Below are positions 9,781 through 20,781 of a stretch of DNA of 58,443 nt, piece after piece. A model generated the notes under the pieces. That model saw only the letters and a program-made list of their open reading frames with translations, was not told the DNA's origin and made no database searches. The number at the start of each line of letters is the position of its first letter. The stretch's first letter is position 1. The stretch covers positions 1 to 58,443 of the forward strand of contig CACACI010000006.1 of NCBI GenBank assembly GCA_902530985.1. The letters run 5' to 3'. The stretch comes from an uncultured Alphaproteobacteria bacterium. GTDB taxonomy: Bacteria > Pseudomonadota > Alphaproteobacteria > Methylaequorales > Methylaequoraceae. The position numbers were made by a program, and so were the translations under genes.

Positions 9781-10239
9781 TCATTTGTTTTTCTTCTCAT
9801 ACATCCCAACAAAATCCAAGGGGGCAATCATCAGTGGAGGGAAGCCAGCTTCCCTAGTGCAGTTAGCAATTATGGCTCGCAAAAAGGGGAAAAGAAATTT
9901 TGGACATTCAATCAAAAGAATTTTATCTAAAATTTCATTGTTGGCATTTTCTATAGTAAAGATGCCGCTGTATACACCCTCAACTAAAAATAAAACTTTT
10001 TTATCAAATTTTGTTTCACATTTAATAGTCAATTCAACTTCATGGATATTTTTTCCGTGATCAGCAAGTTCTCTTGATTTAACATCAGCGTCAATCTTAA
10101 ATGTTGGGTTTCCCTGAACATTCCTGAGTGAATCTGGGGCTTGAGGGTTCTCAAATGATAAATCTTTTAAATATTGCGCATTTATTAAAAATTTCAGGTT
10201 AATATTATTAGAATTTGAATTTTTTTTTTTTTCAGCCAT
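9781..10239 (-). CDS. secB: Protein-export chaperone SecB
   Basis: KFLINAQYLKDLSFENPQAP, LIECPKFLFPFLRAIIANCTREAGFPPLMIAPLDF; likely start is MAEKKK inside ORF 9781..10284. Confidence 0.95.
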   Translation of the reverse strand: MAEKKKNSNSNNINLKFLINAQYLKDLSFENPQAPDSLRNVQGNPTFKIDADVKSRELADHGKNIHEVELTIKCETKFDKKVLFLVEGVYSGIFTIENANNEILDKILLIECPKFLFPFLRAIIANCTREAGFPPLMIAPLDFVGMYEKKNK

Positions 10240-10326
10240 ATTTAATTTAAAGTTACTTTTTAATAAGAAAGATTTATAATACATAATAATGCATTACCAA
10301 TCCATAAAATAATATTTAGAAAACAA

Positions 10327-11013
10327 ATGAATAATATTCCCTACATTGACATACTGATTCTCGCAATGATTGCAGTATTTATTATTAATAGGTTAAGGAA
10401 CGTTCTTGGTAAAAAAACTGGAAACGAAAATGACATTGTTGAAAAATTTACTCAAAGAAAAAGCACCTATAAAGAGTCTAAGCCTGACGTTATATCTAAT
10501 ACAAATACTAGAAAAAATAATAATAAACAGAAACAAATTAAGTTTCATGCAGATAAAAAAATAAATGATTCTATAAAGGAAGCTATCAAGATAGACCCTG
10601 ATTTTGATATAGCTTCTTTTTCTGATGGTGCAAAGAAAGCCTTCGAATATATATTAACTCAATATTCACAAAATGATATTAAATCCCTCGAAAAGCTTAC
10701 ATCTAAAGATATTTCAAATGAGTTCAAAAAACAAATAGAGCAAAGAGAAAAAAAATTCGAAAACCTTGAAATAACTGTTATTAGTGTCAAAGATCCAGTT
10801 ATAAAGGAGGTCTTTATTGTAAAAAAAACCACGGCTTTCATTAAATTAAACTTTGATTCAGAGCAAATACAAGTTACCAAAAACAAAGATGGTGAAGTAG
10901 TAGAAGGAGATAGCAACCAAATTTTAACAATACAAGAGAATTGGACATTTTCTAAAAACTTAAAAAACAATGATCCAAATTGGACTTTAGAGAAAATTGA
11001 AGAGAGCAATTAA
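10327..11013 (+). CDS. Tim44/TimA-domain protein
   Basis: N-terminal TM, FSDGAKKAFEYILTQYSQNDIKSLEKLTSKDI and ENWTFSKNLKNNDPNWTLEKI; between secB and mltA as in other alphaproteobacteria. Confidence 0.85.
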   Translation: MNNIPYIDILILAMIAVFIINRLRNVLGKKTGNENDIVEKFTQRKSTYKESKPDVISNTNTRKNNNKQKQIKFHADKKINDSIKEAIKIDPDFDIASFSDGAKKAFEYILTQYSQNDIKSLEKLTSKDISNEFKKQIEQREKKFENLEITVISVKDPVIKEVFIVKKTTAFIKLNFDSEQIQVTKNKDGEVVEGDSNQILTIQENWTFSKNLKNNDPNWTLEKIEESN

Positions 11014-12028
11014 AAAGAATTTAATCTTAATATTAATTTTCTCTACAATTATTTTTCTTCAAGTTCACTCAAAAAGTCCAACCAAAAAAAGAATTTCAAA
11101 GTTAGATCATAATCAGATCTTTCAATTTTCTATAACCTTCAAAGAGGTTTGTCAGAAAGAAATTTTTTTCACAAACTTAAAGAAACATCGATCATATCCT
11201 ACGTTTGGCGAAATAAAGGATTGGAAAAAAAAATGTCAAGAGCTCATGAACATATCAAATAGTGACGACATTAAAGATTATTTGATTAAAAATTTTAGGT
11301 TTGAAATAATCAAAAATTCTGTGGGTCTTTTAACAGGTTATTATGAACCAATTATTAGGGTTGCAAAAAACAAAAACGAAAAATATAGGTTTCCAATTTT
11401 AAAAAAAAATGGAATATATAAAAAAAAATCTAGAGACTTTATTCAAAACAATTTTGACTCTAAAGATGTTTTACTTTGGACAGACGACATCATTGATCTA
11501 TTTTTTCTTCATATACAGGGTTCTGGTATTGGTGAATTTAAAAATAAAAAAAAGATTAAAATTGTTTATGATGGAAATAATGACCTTTCTTATACTTCCA
11601 TTGGAAAAATTCTTGTGAAAAAAAATTATATTAAAAAAAAAAATGTTGATCTTTTCACTATAAAAGAATGGCTCAGAAAAAACACTGCTTTGTCAGAAAC
11701 TATTATGAATCAAAACAAGCGTTTTATTTTCTTCAAAACAGAAACCCAATTTATAAATTCTTCAGCAATTGGTGCATTTGGCTTGCCATTGAAACCTTAT
11801 TACAGTATTGCTGTTGATAAAAATATTTACCCATTGGGCCTCCCATTCGTAATTGAAGACATTGAAAACAATTCCGTTTTGCCAGTTACGTCTCTTGATA
11901 CTGGTGCAGCAATTGTTGGATCAAATCGTGCTGACCTTTTTACAGGCCGAGGAAAGGATGCGGAAAAAACCGCAGGGGTTCTTAAAAAAAAAATTTATCT
12001 TCACGCGATAATTCCATATAGTAATTAA
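10997..12028 (+). CDS. mltA: Membrane-bound lytic murein transglycosylase A
   Basis: LTGYYEPIIRV, FFLHIQGSGIGEF, SLDTGAAIVGSNRADLFTGRG. Confidence 0.92.
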   Translation: MKRAIKKNLILILIFSTIIFLQVHSKSPTKKRISKLDHNQIFQFSITFKEVCQKEIFFTNLKKHRSYPTFGEIKDWKKKCQELMNISNSDDIKDYLIKNFRFEIIKNSVGLLTGYYEPIIRVAKNKNEKYRFPILKKNGIYKKKSRDFIQNNFDSKDVLLWTDDIIDLFFLHIQGSGIGEFKNKKKIKIVYDGNNDLSYTSIGKILVKKNYIKKKNVDLFTIKEWLRKNTALSETIMNQNKRFIFFKTETQFINSSAIGAFGLPLKPYYSIAVDKNIYPLGLPFVIEDIENNSVLPVTSLDTGAAIVGSNRADLFTGRGKDAEKTAGVLKKKIYLHAIIPYSN

Positions 12029-12535
12029 ATGAGCACTAATGAATGGGACGAATATAAAAGATTGGTAAATCCATTAAAGGAAAAAAACATCAGGTTTGTC
12101 CAAAAAAAAACAAATCTTGTAAAATCAAACCAAAAAAAATTCGACAATTCTGAGTCTATAGATGATTTAGATATCATGGTCTCTGAGAGTTGGGGAAATT
12201 TAGAAAAAAATATTTTAAAAAATATTTTAAAAGGAAAAATTAAAATTTCTGCAACTCTCGATTTGCATGGCTATAACCTAAATGATTCAAAAAGAATGGT
12301 CTTGGAATTTATTAATAATAACCATAAATTACAAAATCGTCTTTTACTCCTCATTTCTGGAAAAGGAAAGAGGCTTTCAGTAAATCAAGGATGGAAAGGT
12401 ATTGGAAAGTTGAGAGCTAATATCCCCCTATGGTTAAATTCATTGGCTTTATCAGATAAAGTTCTATGGTTTGACTACGCTCCACAAAGTAAAGGTGGAC
12501 AAGGAGCTTTTCTAATTTATTTAAAAAAATTATAA
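12029..12535 (+). CDS. Smr/MutS2-family domain protein
   Basis: [20 protein letters not shown] ... LLISGKGKR ... [15 protein letters not shown]. Confidence 0.88.
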   Translation: MSTNEWDEYKRLVNPLKEKNIRFVQKKTNLVKSNQKKFDNSESIDDLDIMVSESWGNLEKNILKNILKGKIKISATLDLHGYNLNDSKRMVLEFINNNHKLQNRLLLLISGKGKRLSVNQGWKGIGKLRANIPLWLNSLALSDKVLWFDYAPQSKGGQGAFLIYLKKL

Positions 12536-13840
12536 AATAAATTTCGATAAATCGTTGTCTTTGTATATGTCCCCTATTTGCTCTTTTACATACTTGGCGT
12601 CAATTTTAATATCCACGGACTTACTTTCTGATGCAGAGAAACTAATATCTTCAAGTATTTTCTCTAATATAGTGTGTAACCTTCTCGCACCAATATTTTC
12701 AACTTCTTCATTTACTTTAGTTGCTATTGAAGCTACTTCGGATATTGCCTCCTCAGAAAATTTAAGGCTTACACCTTCCGTTGCAATCAATTCAATATAT
12801 TGCTTTATTAGATTGTTCTCTGGTTCTTTTAAGATTCTTATGAAATCATCTTTACCTAATGCACTAAGCTCGACCCTATTTGGTAATCTTCCTTGTAATT
12901 CTGGAAGTAAGTCAGACGGTTTAGATACATGGAATGCACCAGAGGCAACAAATAATATGTGGTCTGTTTTAATTGAACCGTATTTTGTTGTGATTGTAGA
13001 GCCTTCTATCAAAGGAAGCAAGTCTCTCTGAACTCCTTCTCTACTTACTTCGCCTGATGTTCCAGAATTTTTACCGCAAATTTTATCAATTTCATCAATA
13101 AAAACTATCCCTTCATTTTCAACATTTAAGATAGCCCTTTTTATGAGGTTGTCGTTATCAATCAGCTTTTCAGATTCCTCGTCTAAAAGAATTTCATGCG
13201 ACTCTTTCACTGATAATTTCCTTTTTTCTTTTTTTTGCCCAAAACCCTTACCAAACAACTCTCCTAAATTTATCATTCCCATCGAACCTCCGGGCATGCC
13301 AGGTATTTCCATAGATTTCAATGGTGATGAGCTTTTGGTGGATAGCTCTATTTCTATTTCTTGATTATCAAGCTCCCCATCTCTAAGCATTTTCTTATAT
13401 TTTTCTTTCGTTTGATTTGTAGCCGAAGAGCCCACTAGAGCTTCAATTACCCTTTTCTCAGCATTAACCTCTGCTTTTGCTTTAATTTCATTTTTCAAAC
13501 TATCTCTATTATTATTTATAGAAACCTCTAATAGATCTCTTATAATTTGTTCTACGTCTCTTCCTACATAACCAACCTCCGTAAACTTTGTAGCTTCTAC
13601 TTTAATAAAAGGGGCGTCTGCAAGTTTGGCAAGTCTCCGAGCGATCTCTGTCTTACCAACACCAGTAGGACCAATCATTAATATATTTTTTGGCAAAACT
13701 TCATCTTTTAAGGACCCTTTGATTTGCTGCCTTCTCCATCTATTTCTTAAAGCTATAGCAACAGCTCTTTTTGCTGTTTTCTGACCAACTATAAATCTAT
13801 CAAGTTCAGAGACAATTTCTCTTGGGGTAAAAGAGGTCAT
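12530..13840 (-). CDS. hslU: ATP-dependent protease ATPase subunit HslU
   Basis: [48 protein letters not shown], adjacent to hslV. Confidence 0.97.
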   Translation of the reverse strand: MTSFTPREIVSELDRFIVGQKTAKRAVAIALRNRWRRQQIKGSLKDEVLPKNILMIGPTGVGKTEIARRLAKLADAPFIKVEATKFTEVGYVGRDVEQIIRDLLEVSINNNRDSLKNEIKAKAEVNAEKRVIEALVGSSATNQTKEKYKKMLRDGELDNQEIEIELSTKSSSPLKSMEIPGMPGGSMGMINLGELFGKGFGQKKEKRKLSVKESHEILLDEESEKLIDNDNLIKRAILNVENEGIVFIDEIDKICGKNSGTSGEVSREGVQRDLLPLIEGSTITTKYGSIKTDHILFVASGAFHVSKPSDLLPELQGRLPNRVELSALGKDDFIRILKEPENNLIKQYIELIATEGVSLKFSEEAISEVASIATKVNEEVENIGARRLHTILEKILEDISFSASESKSVDIKIDAKYVKEQIGDIYKDNDLSKFIL

Positions 13841-14388
13841 TTAATTTTTTCAATAATAATGTTATCGTTTGTGTAAATGCATAACTCTGAAGCTATTTCA
13901 AGGCTTCTAGTTGCAATTTGTTCTGGTTTTAATTTCGTGTCGAACATTGCTCTTGCCGCAGCCAGTGCATAGTTGCCACCAGAACCAATTGCCATTAACC
14001 CATCTTTGGGCTCTAAAACATCTCCAGTGCCACTCAAAATCAAGCTTACTTCCTTATCTGCAACAAGCATCATGGCTTCTAGCCTTCTCAAATATCTATC
14101 TGTTCTCCAGTCTTTTGCAAGTTCTACACATGATCTCATAAGGTTATTTGAATATTTTTCTAATTTCTCTTCTAATCTTTCAAAAAGAGAAAAGGCATCG
14201 GCTGTTGCACCAGCAAAACCTGTTATCACATTTCCGCTTGCTAGCGATCTAACTTTCTTAGCATTAGCCTTCATAACTGTATCTCCAAGTGTTACTTGAC
14301 CATCGGCAGCTATAACAACCTCAGCGCCTTTTCTTACTGAAACAACTGTTGTGCCATACCATTTGTCTGCCATATTTTTATGATTCAT
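13837..14388 (-). CDS. hslV: ATP-dependent protease peptidase subunit HslV
   Basis: [28 protein letters not shown]; likely start is the internal MADKWYG (about 14373). Confidence 0.96.
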   Translation of the reverse strand: MNHKNMADKWYGTTVVSVRKGAEVVIAADGQVTLGDTVMKANAKKVRSLASGNVITGFAGATADAFSLFERLEEKLEKYSNNLMRSCVELAKDWRTDRYLRRLEAMMLVADKEVSLILSGTGDVLEPKDGLMAIGSGGNYALAAARAMFDTKLKPEQIATRSLEIASELCIYTNDNIIIEKIK

Positions 14389-14460
14389 AAATTCGCAACC
14401 TCATTGATAAAAATAATTATAATCTATATATTTTAGAATAAATATCCAGTAAATTTACAT

Positions 14461-15048
14461 ATGAGAAAATATTCTGTAAACAGAAAAACAAAAGAAACTG
14501 AAATTGAAGCTAGTGTCGTTTTAGATGGTAAGGGTAAAAGTAAAATTAATACTGGCATAGGCTTTCTAGATCATATGCTTGATCAATTATCTAAACATAG
14601 CTTAATTGACATAAACATTAAAGCTAAAGGCGACCTTCATGTTGACTATCATCATACAACCGAAGATAGTGCATTGGCTCTTGGAGAAGCATTTACCAAA
14701 GCGTTAGGCGATAGGAAAGGAATATTTAGGTTTGGCCAGGCACTATCTGCAATGGATGAGACACTCTCAAGGGTAGTGGTGGATTGTTCAAATAGGCCAT
14801 TTTTAGTTTGGAAAGTAAATTTAACAATTTCTCAACTTGGAGAAATGGATACGGAATTATTTAAGGAATGGTTTCATGCTTTTTCTCAAAGTGCGGGGAT
14901 AACTCTCCATGTCGAAAATATTTATGGAGAAAACAATCACCACATTATTGAGTCTTGTTTTAAGGGGCTGGCAAGAGCTCTAAGAAAAGCTGTTTCTATA
15001 GATACTCAAAGGTCAGATGAAATACCCTCCACAAAGGGCTCATTGTAG
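14461..15048 (+). CDS. hisB: Imidazoleglycerol-phosphate dehydratase
   Basis: [48 protein letters not shown]. Confidence 0.97.
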   Translation: MRKYSVNRKTKETEIEASVVLDGKGKSKINTGIGFLDHMLDQLSKHSLIDINIKAKGDLHVDYHHTTEDSALALGEAFTKALGDRKGIFRFGQALSAMDETLSRVVVDCSNRPFLVWKVNLTISQLGEMDTELFKEWFHAFSQSAGITLHVENIYGENNHHIIESCFKGLARALRKAVSIDTQRSDEIPSTKGSL

Positions 15049-15064
15049 ATTATCAACACTCAAG

Positions 15065-15421
15065 ATGTTAACTTATTGTATACTTAAAAAAAATGATTCG
15101 AAAGGTGAGCTTAAAGTTGTTGAAACTGGATTCTCTTTCCTAGGGTTTGTATTTGGTCCTCTCTGGGCTATTTTTAAAAGCCTTTGGTTTTATTCCGCCT
15201 TTGGAATAGTCATTTTGTTAAGTAGCATCCTAGCTCTGGAAACTTTGAGTCTTTCTCCAATATTCTATTTAGTATCTCTTATCTCAAGTATTTTTTGGGG
15301 AGTTTTCGCAAGAGATCTTTACATACAAGATTTAATAAATAGAGAATTTTATCCCGTAAAACATGTTACAGCCAAATCAAGAGAAAATGCTATTATAAAG
15401 TATTTGGCAGAAGCAAATTAA
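15065..15421 (+). CDS. DUF2628-type small membrane protein inside his operon
   Basis: Internal Met start (MLTYCILKKND) of ORF 15017..15421; GFSFLGFVFGPLWAIFKSLWFYS; between hisB and hisH. Confidence 0.75.
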   Translation: MLTYCILKKNDSKGELKVVETGFSFLGFVFGPLWAIFKSLWFYSAFGIVILLSSILALETLSLSPIFYLVSLISSIFWGVFARDLYIQDLINREFYPVKHVTAKSRENAIIKYLAEAN

Positions 15422-16083
15422 TGAAAAAGATTGTTATCATTGACTATGGATCGGGTAATATAAGGTCAGTTTTCAATGCACTAAATAATGTTTCTAATGA
15501 TAAAGCTATTGATCTAAGAGTTTCCTCGGCCATCGAAGATATAAAAAGTGCATCACATATTATTTTGCCTGGGGTAGGTTCATTTAAATCTTGCATTAGT
15601 GGTCTAAAAAAAACAGGTATTCATCAACATTTAAAAAATATAGTTTTAGAAAATAGGGTGCCCTTCCTTGGGATTTGCGTGGGAATGCAAATGCTCGCAA
15701 CTAAGGGTTTCGAGAATGGAGAATTTTCTGGCTTAAATTGGATAAAAGGTGAAGTTAAGAAAATTAATCCAAACTCGAATAAACTTAAAATACCACATAT
15801 GGGCTGGAATACTCTTAAATTTGAAAAAGAAACAGATTTTACAAGAAAACTTCTAAAAAAAATAAAATCAAGTCCAACAGATGAAATCACAGCATACTTC
15901 GTTCATAGTTACAATTTTAAAATAAAAGATGAAAGTGAAAAAATAGTTACAACAAATTATGGTGAAGAAATCACAGCTATGGTATCAAAAGAAAACATTA
16001 TTGGAACTCAGTTTCATCCTGAGAAAAGCCATTTATTTGGGCTTGCGTTCTTGCAAACCTTCATAGAGGAAAGACAAGTTTAA
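15421..16083 (+). CDS. hisH: Imidazole glycerol phosphate synthase subunit HisH
   Basis: IIDYGSGNIRSV, GVGSFKSCI, FLGICVGMQML, GTQFHPEKS. Confidence 0.97.
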   Translation: MKKIVIIDYGSGNIRSVFNALNNVSNDKAIDLRVSSAIEDIKSASHIILPGVGSFKSCISGLKKTGIHQHLKNIVLENRVPFLGICVGMQMLATKGFENGEFSGLNWIKGEVKKINPNSNKLKIPHMGWNTLKFEKETDFTRKLLKKIKSSPTDEITAYFVHSYNFKIKDESEKIVTTNYGEEITAMVSKENIIGTQFHPEKSHLFGLAFLQTFIEERQV

Positions 16084-16808
16084 TGGACTTTTATCCTGCA
16101 ATTGATATAAAAAACGGTCAGTTTATCAGATTAAAGAAAGGCGAATTAAACCAAATAACGATCTATGGTAATGACCCAGTAAAACAGGCTAGAGAGTTCT
16201 TTTCCATGGGTGCCAAGTGGATCCATGTTGTTGACATAGATGGAGCTTTTAAAGGCACCAGTAAAAATATGAAAACAATATTAGAAATTAAAAGAAGCGT
16301 GAAATGTAAGATACAAGTTGGAGGGGGTGTTAGAGAAAGAAAAACCATAGAAAAATTATTAGAACACAAAATAGATAGAATTGTACTAGGTACCGTTGCC
16401 TTAACTAATCCTAATTTTGTAAAAGAAGTTTGTAAAATATTTCCAGGAAAAATAGCTGTCGGTCTCGACACAAGGCGAGGGTTTGTTGCGACTGAAGGGT
16501 GGTCAAAAAATTCAGATGTAAGTTTTGACAAATTAATAAAAACCTATGAAAATTCTGGTGTTTCCGCAATAATTTTTACTGATATAGAAAAAGATGGACT
16601 TTTAGAAGGTACAAATTACAAACAACTAAAAGAACTTTTAAAAATAACAAAATTAAATGTTATCGCCTCCGGTGGCATAGCCTCTTTAGGTGATTTAAAA
16701 AAATTAAAAAAAATTAATTCCAAAAACCTTATTGGTGTTATTTGTGGAAAAGCAATCTATGAGAAAAAAATTAGTGTCAATGATGCTGTAAAAATCTTGG
16801 AGGATTAG
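16083..16808 (+). CDS. hisA: Phosphoribosylformimino-5-aminoimidazole carboxamide ribotide isomerase
   Basis: [46 protein letters not shown]. Confidence 0.97.
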   Translation: MDFYPAIDIKNGQFIRLKKGELNQITIYGNDPVKQAREFFSMGAKWIHVVDIDGAFKGTSKNMKTILEIKRSVKCKIQVGGGVRERKTIEKLLEHKIDRIVLGTVALTNPNFVKEVCKIFPGKIAVGLDTRRGFVATEGWSKNSDVSFDKLIKTYENSGVSAIIFTDIEKDGLLEGTNYKQLKELLKITKLNVIASGGIASLGDLKKLKKINSKNLIGVICGKAIYEKKISVNDAVKILED

Positions 16809-16809
16809 A

Positions 16810-17592
16810 CTGTTAAAAGTAAGAATAATACCTTGTCTTGACGTCGATGCTGGGAGGGTCGTTAAAGGAATAAATTTTATTTCTTTGAAAGATGCTGGAG
16901 ACCCTGTTGAACAAGCAACTATTTACAGTAGAGAGGGTGCCGATGAAATTACGTTCTTAGATATAACTGCAACCCATCAAAAAAGACAACCAATGTTAGA
17001 AGTTATTAAAAAAACTGCTGAAAATTGTTTTGTTCCACTAACAGTTGGTGGTGGTATTAGAAATATCTCAGGGGTTACAGAGTTTTTACTTGCTGGGGCA
17101 GACAAAGTTTCTATTAACAGCGCGGCAATTAAAAATCCAAATCTGATAAGAGAAAGCTCAAGAAAGTTTGGAAGTCAGTGTATTGTTGTTGCCATTGATG
17201 CAAAAAAAGAATCAAACGGTTGGAATGTTTTTATTAATGGAGGAAGGGTTGATACTGGATTAGATGCTGTTGAATGGGCAAAGCGAGCTGAAGCCTTAGG
17301 TGCGGGTGAAATTCTTTTAACATCAATGGATAAAGATGGAACAAAAACTGGTTTTGACTTAGAGCTTACTTCTATTATTTCAAATTCAATTAACATTCCA
17401 TTGATCGCATCTGGTGGAGTGGGATCATTAAAGGACTTCTTAGATGGCATTAAAGTTGGTGGTGCATCAGCAGTTTTAGCAGCATCTGTTTTTCATTTTA
17501 AAGAAATTACTATTAGAGAGGTAAAAAATTATCTAAAATCAAAGAATATTAATGTAAGAATGGATAATTTCGAAAAAGAGAAATATGAGTAA
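16810..17592 (+). CDS. hisF: Imidazole glycerol phosphate synthase subunit HisF (apparent CTG start)
   Basis: Family N-terminus (x)[30 protein letters not shown] lies upstream of the ATG at 16885 in the same frame; first plausible start is CTG at 16810; [19 protein letters not shown] and [11 protein letters not shown] motifs. Confidence 0.9.
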   Translation: MLKVRIIPCLDVDAGRVVKGINFISLKDAGDPVEQATIYSREGADEITFLDITATHQKRQPMLEVIKKTAENCFVPLTVGGGIRNISGVTEFLLAGADKVSINSAAIKNPNLIRESSRKFGSQCIVVAIDAKKESNGWNVFINGGRVDTGLDAVEWAKRAEALGAGEILLTSMDKDGTKTGFDLELTSIISNSINIPLIASGGVGSLKDFLDGIKVGGASAVLAASVFHFKEITIREVKNYLKSKNINVRMDNFEKEKYE

Positions 17593-17875
17593 AAAGACAA
17601 TAGAAAAAATTTCTTTGATAATCAAAGAACGAATGCGAGAAATGCCTGAAGGTTCCTATGTTACAAAGTTATTAAAAAAGGGAAAGGTAAAAATTGCAAA
17701 TAAAGTTGGGGAGGAAGCAGTTGAAACGGTTTCAGCATTCTTATCTCAAGAAAAATCTCACATCATTGATGAATCAGCTGACCTTGTATTCCATCTGTTA
17801 ATACTTCTTGAATTCTCAGATTTGTCATTTGATGATGTTCTGGAAACTCTTGAAAAAAGAATTAAGAATGATTGA
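17585..17875 (+). CDS. hisE: Phosphoribosyl-ATP pyrophosphatase
   Basis: [44 protein letters not shown]. Confidence 0.95.
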   Translation: MSKKTIEKISLIIKERMREMPEGSYVTKLLKKGKVKIANKVGEEAVETVSAFLSQEKSHIIDESADLVFHLLILLEFSDLSFDDVLETLEKRIKND

Positions 17876-18233
17876 CATAGAAAAATACAACCACAACAAT
17901 ATTTTTGCAAAAGTGCTTAGAAAAGAAATACCTTCGGAACTTGTTTATGAAGACCAAGACGTTTATGCCTTCAAAGATATTAACCCACAGGCTCCTATTC
18001 ATGTGCTAATCATTCCCAAAAAAGAGTTTTGTAGCTTAGATGATTTTTGTTCAAAGGCCAACGAGAAAATAGTCTTATCATTTATGAGATCTATCGGAAA
18101 AGTAGCTAAAATTTTGGATTTAAAAGATGGCTATAGAGTAATATCTAATGTTGGTCATTTTGGTGGACAAGAAGTTCCTCATTTTCATATTCACTTGTTG
18201 GGAGGCAAAGCTCTTGGTAAATTAATAGGTTGA
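17868..18233 (+). CDS. HIT-family (HinT-like) protein
   Basis: NIFAKVLRKEIPSELVYEDQDVYAFKDINPQAPIHVLIIPK and HFHIHLLGG; start at MIDIEKY within ORF 17808..18233. Confidence 0.93.
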   Translation: MIDIEKYNHNNIFAKVLRKEIPSELVYEDQDVYAFKDINPQAPIHVLIIPKKEFCSLDDFCSKANEKIVLSFMRSIGKVAKILDLKDGYRVISNVGHFGGQEVPHFHIHLLGGKALGKLIG

Positions 18234-18235
18234 TT

Positions 18236-19012
18236 TTACTTTAGTTCTAAACAAACAGGTACATGATCTGAAGGCCTGGCCTTATTTCTAAATTCCTTAA
18301 GGATTTTTGCAGACTTTAATTTTTTTTCAAATGATGATGATGTCAATATGTGATCTAACCTTCTTCCTCTGTTATTTCTTTCGTAATTTGGTGATCTGTA
18401 GCTCCACCAAGTAAAAACATTTTTGGGTGGTGATATAAAAAAACGAATTGAATCTATTAAATCACAGTCTACTAGAATTTTTTTTAGCCTGTTTCTTTCA
18501 ACTTCTGTGTGACTTACAACATTTATTAAGTGTTTATGTGACCAGACATCATCTTTATTTGGTGCAACGTTTAAATCACCACAAACAATAATTTTTTGTT
18601 TTTTCTTTGCTTTTAGTTCATTAGATAATTGTCTCAAAAATTTTAGCTTGTGATCAAATTTTAGATTTTTTTCAGGGTTTGGGTCGTCTCCTCCTGCAGG
18701 CACATAAACCGACATTACTTCTGTTTCATCGACTTCTATAGAAATATGCCGTGCATCATTTTTATTACAAAAATTTATAACAGAAGTGTTTTTCGCTTCT
18801 TCTTTTGAAAGAATTGCTACTCCATTATATGATGAAATACCTTTGAAATAGGAAAAATAACCCTTTTGTCTAAATACTGTTTCAGGAAACTGATCATCTG
18901 TTATTTTAGTTTCTTGCAAACATAAAAAATCTGGTTGTTCATTTTCTACAATTTTTAAAACATGATCTATTCGCGCCCTGATAGAATTCACATTCCAACT
19001 AATAATTTTCAT
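18236..19012 (-). CDS. xthA: Exodeoxyribonuclease III
   Basis: SWNVNSIRARIDHVL, FLCLQETKITDDQFP, VCGDLNVAP, GRRLDHIL, ARPSDHVPVCLEL. Confidence 0.95.
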   Translation of the reverse strand: MKIISWNVNSIRARIDHVLKIVENEQPDFLCLQETKITDDQFPETVFRQKGYFSYFKGISSYNGVAILSKEEAKNTSVINFCNKNDARHISIEVDETEVMSVYVPAGGDDPNPEKNLKFDHKLKFLRQLSNELKAKKKQKIIVCGDLNVAPNKDDVWSHKHLINVVSHTEVERNRLKKILVDCDLIDSIRFFISPPKNVFTWWSYRSPNYERNNRGRRLDHILTSSSFEKKLKSAKILKEFRNKARPSDHVPVCLELK

Positions 19013-20269
19013 TTATGAATTCATGGACTGAAAGAAATCTCCGTTATTCTTTGAGTTCTTAATTTTTTCAAGTAAAAACTCCATTGAATCTGTTACGCCC
19101 ATGGGCATAAGAATCTTTCTTAAAATCCACATCTTAGAGAGATCTTCCTTAGAAACAAGCAGCTCTTCTTTCCTTGTGCCAGATTTGGTGACATCTATTG
19201 ATGGAAAAGTTCTTTTATCAGATAATTTTCTATCCAAGATTATCTCAGAATTACCGGTTCCTTTAAACTCTTCAAAAATCACTTCATCCATTCGCGACCC
19301 AGTATCAACCAATGCTGTTCCAATAATTGTTAGGGAGCCTCCTTCTTCAATATTTCTAGCTGCCCCGAAAAATCTTTTTGGTCTTTGAAGTGCATTTGCA
19401 TCGACCCCCCCAGTAAGAACTTTTCCCGAGCTTGGAATTTGAGTGTTATATGCTCTAGCTAGCCTTGTTATCGAATCAAGTAAGATTACAACATCTCTTT
19501 TGTGTTCTACAAGTCTCTTTGCTTTTGAAATAACCATTTCGGAAACGGCAACATGTCTTACAGCAGGCTCATCAAAGGTTGATGAAACAACTTCTCCTTT
19601 TACTGACCTGATCATGTCAGTTACTTCCTCTGGTCTTTCATCAATTAAAAGGACTATCAAATAAACTTCCGGATGATTTGTTGTTATTGAATGGGCAATA
19701 TTTTGTAGCATAACTGTTTTACCAGTTCTTGGCGGGGCAACGATAAGTGCTCTCTGTCCTTTTCCTAAAGGGGTAATTAAATCCATAACTCTGTTCGTTG
19801 TGTCTTTTACTGTTGGATCTTCTATTTCCATTTTAAGCTTGTTTTCAGGATATAAAGGTGTGAGATTATCAAAATTAATTCTTTGTTTTGTTTTTTGAAC
19901 ATCCTCGAAATTTATTTTGTCAATCTTCGTTATAGCAAAATATCTCTCCGATTCTCTAGGAGCTCTCATTTCTCCTTCAACTGTATCTCCAGTTCTTAAA
20001 CTGTTTTGTTTGATTTGTGATGGAGAAACATAAATATCATCTGGCCCTGCAAGATAATTTGCATCAGGGGAGCGAAGAAAACCAAAACCATCTTGAAGAA
20101 TTTCTAAAACACCTTCTCCATAAATAGCATCTTTATTTATTGCCATTTGGTTAAGTATAGAGAAAATCATATCTTGTTTTCTCATAGTCCCAGCATTTTC
20201 TATTTTTAGATCCTCTGCGATCTTTAATAAATCAGAGGGATTTTTGGATTTAAGTTCTTTTAAATGCAT
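19013..20269 (-). CDS. rho: Transcription termination factor Rho
   Basis: [57 protein letters not shown]. Confidence 0.98.
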   Translation of the reverse strand: MHLKELKSKNPSDLLKIAEDLKIENAGTMRKQDMIFSILNQMAINKDAIYGEGVLEILQDGFGFLRSPDANYLAGPDDIYVSPSQIKQNSLRTGDTVEGEMRAPRESERYFAITKIDKINFEDVQKTKQRINFDNLTPLYPENKLKMEIEDPTVKDTTNRVMDLITPLGKGQRALIVAPPRTGKTVMLQNIAHSITTNHPEVYLIVLLIDERPEEVTDMIRSVKGEVVSSTFDEPAVRHVAVSEMVISKAKRLVEHKRDVVILLDSITRLARAYNTQIPSSGKVLTGGVDANALQRPKRFFGAARNIEEGGSLTIIGTALVDTGSRMDEVIFEEFKGTGNSEIILDRKLSDKRTFPSIDVTKSGTRKEELLVSKEDLSKMWILRKILMPMGVTDSMEFLLEKIKNSKNNGDFFQSMNS

Positions 20270-20321
20270 GATTTAAGGGGGGTGGAAGGAATGTATTTTA
20301 TAATTTAAAATAACATATTTG

Positions 20322-20759
20322 TCAAATACTTGGTTTAAAAATAACTAAAAACACAATAATTAAAAATAGTACCGTTGGAATCTCATTTATGTACCTATAA
20401 AAATTTTCTGACCTCTTGTTTACCCCTTTTTCAAAAGTTTTTCTTATACGTGCGCAATACATGTGAAAAATTGACATAAAAAAAACAAAAATAAATTTTA
20501 GATTTATCCAAAACTGATCATATAAATCGAGTTGTAAAACTAGTAGAAATCCAAATATCCATGTGAAAATAAACGAAGGGTTCATAATATATTTCATAAG
20601 CTTTTTTTCCATTATTAAAAAAGTTTTATACTCATTTGATTTTCTATCAACCTTCGAATGATAGACAAAAAGCCTTGGTATATAAAATAAACCTGCCATC
20701 CACGTTGTTACGAATATTATATGAAAAAATTTTAAACAATTATAATAATTAAATTCCAT
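20322..20759 (-). CDS. hemJ: Protoporphyrinogen oxidase HemJ (UPF0093)
   Basis: LKFFHIIFVTTWMAGLFYIPRLFVYH, membrane protein, N-terminal His; beside hemH/hemE. Confidence 0.9.
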   Translation of the reverse strand: MEFNYYNCLKFFHIIFVTTWMAGLFYIPRLFVYHSKVDRKSNEYKTFLIMEKKLMKYIMNPSFIFTWIFGFLLVLQLDLYDQFWINLKFIFVFFMSIFHMYCARIRKTFEKGVNKRSENFYRYINEIPTVLFLIIVFLVIFKPSI

Positions 20760-20781
20760 ATCAATCTTTTCTTTTTATGCT

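Noticed and set aside
10219-10232. Long poly-A/T runs (e.g. in secB, aroE near 23923, mltA near 11631) as phase-variation switches
   Set aside because: Such runs occur throughout this AT-rich genome and sit in housekeeping genes as Lys codons; no evidence of switching.
12555-14299. Antisense ORFs over hslU/hslV (12555..13031, 13143..13364, 13911..14141, 13973..14299)
   Set aside because: Shadow ORFs of conserved genes, no independent evidence.
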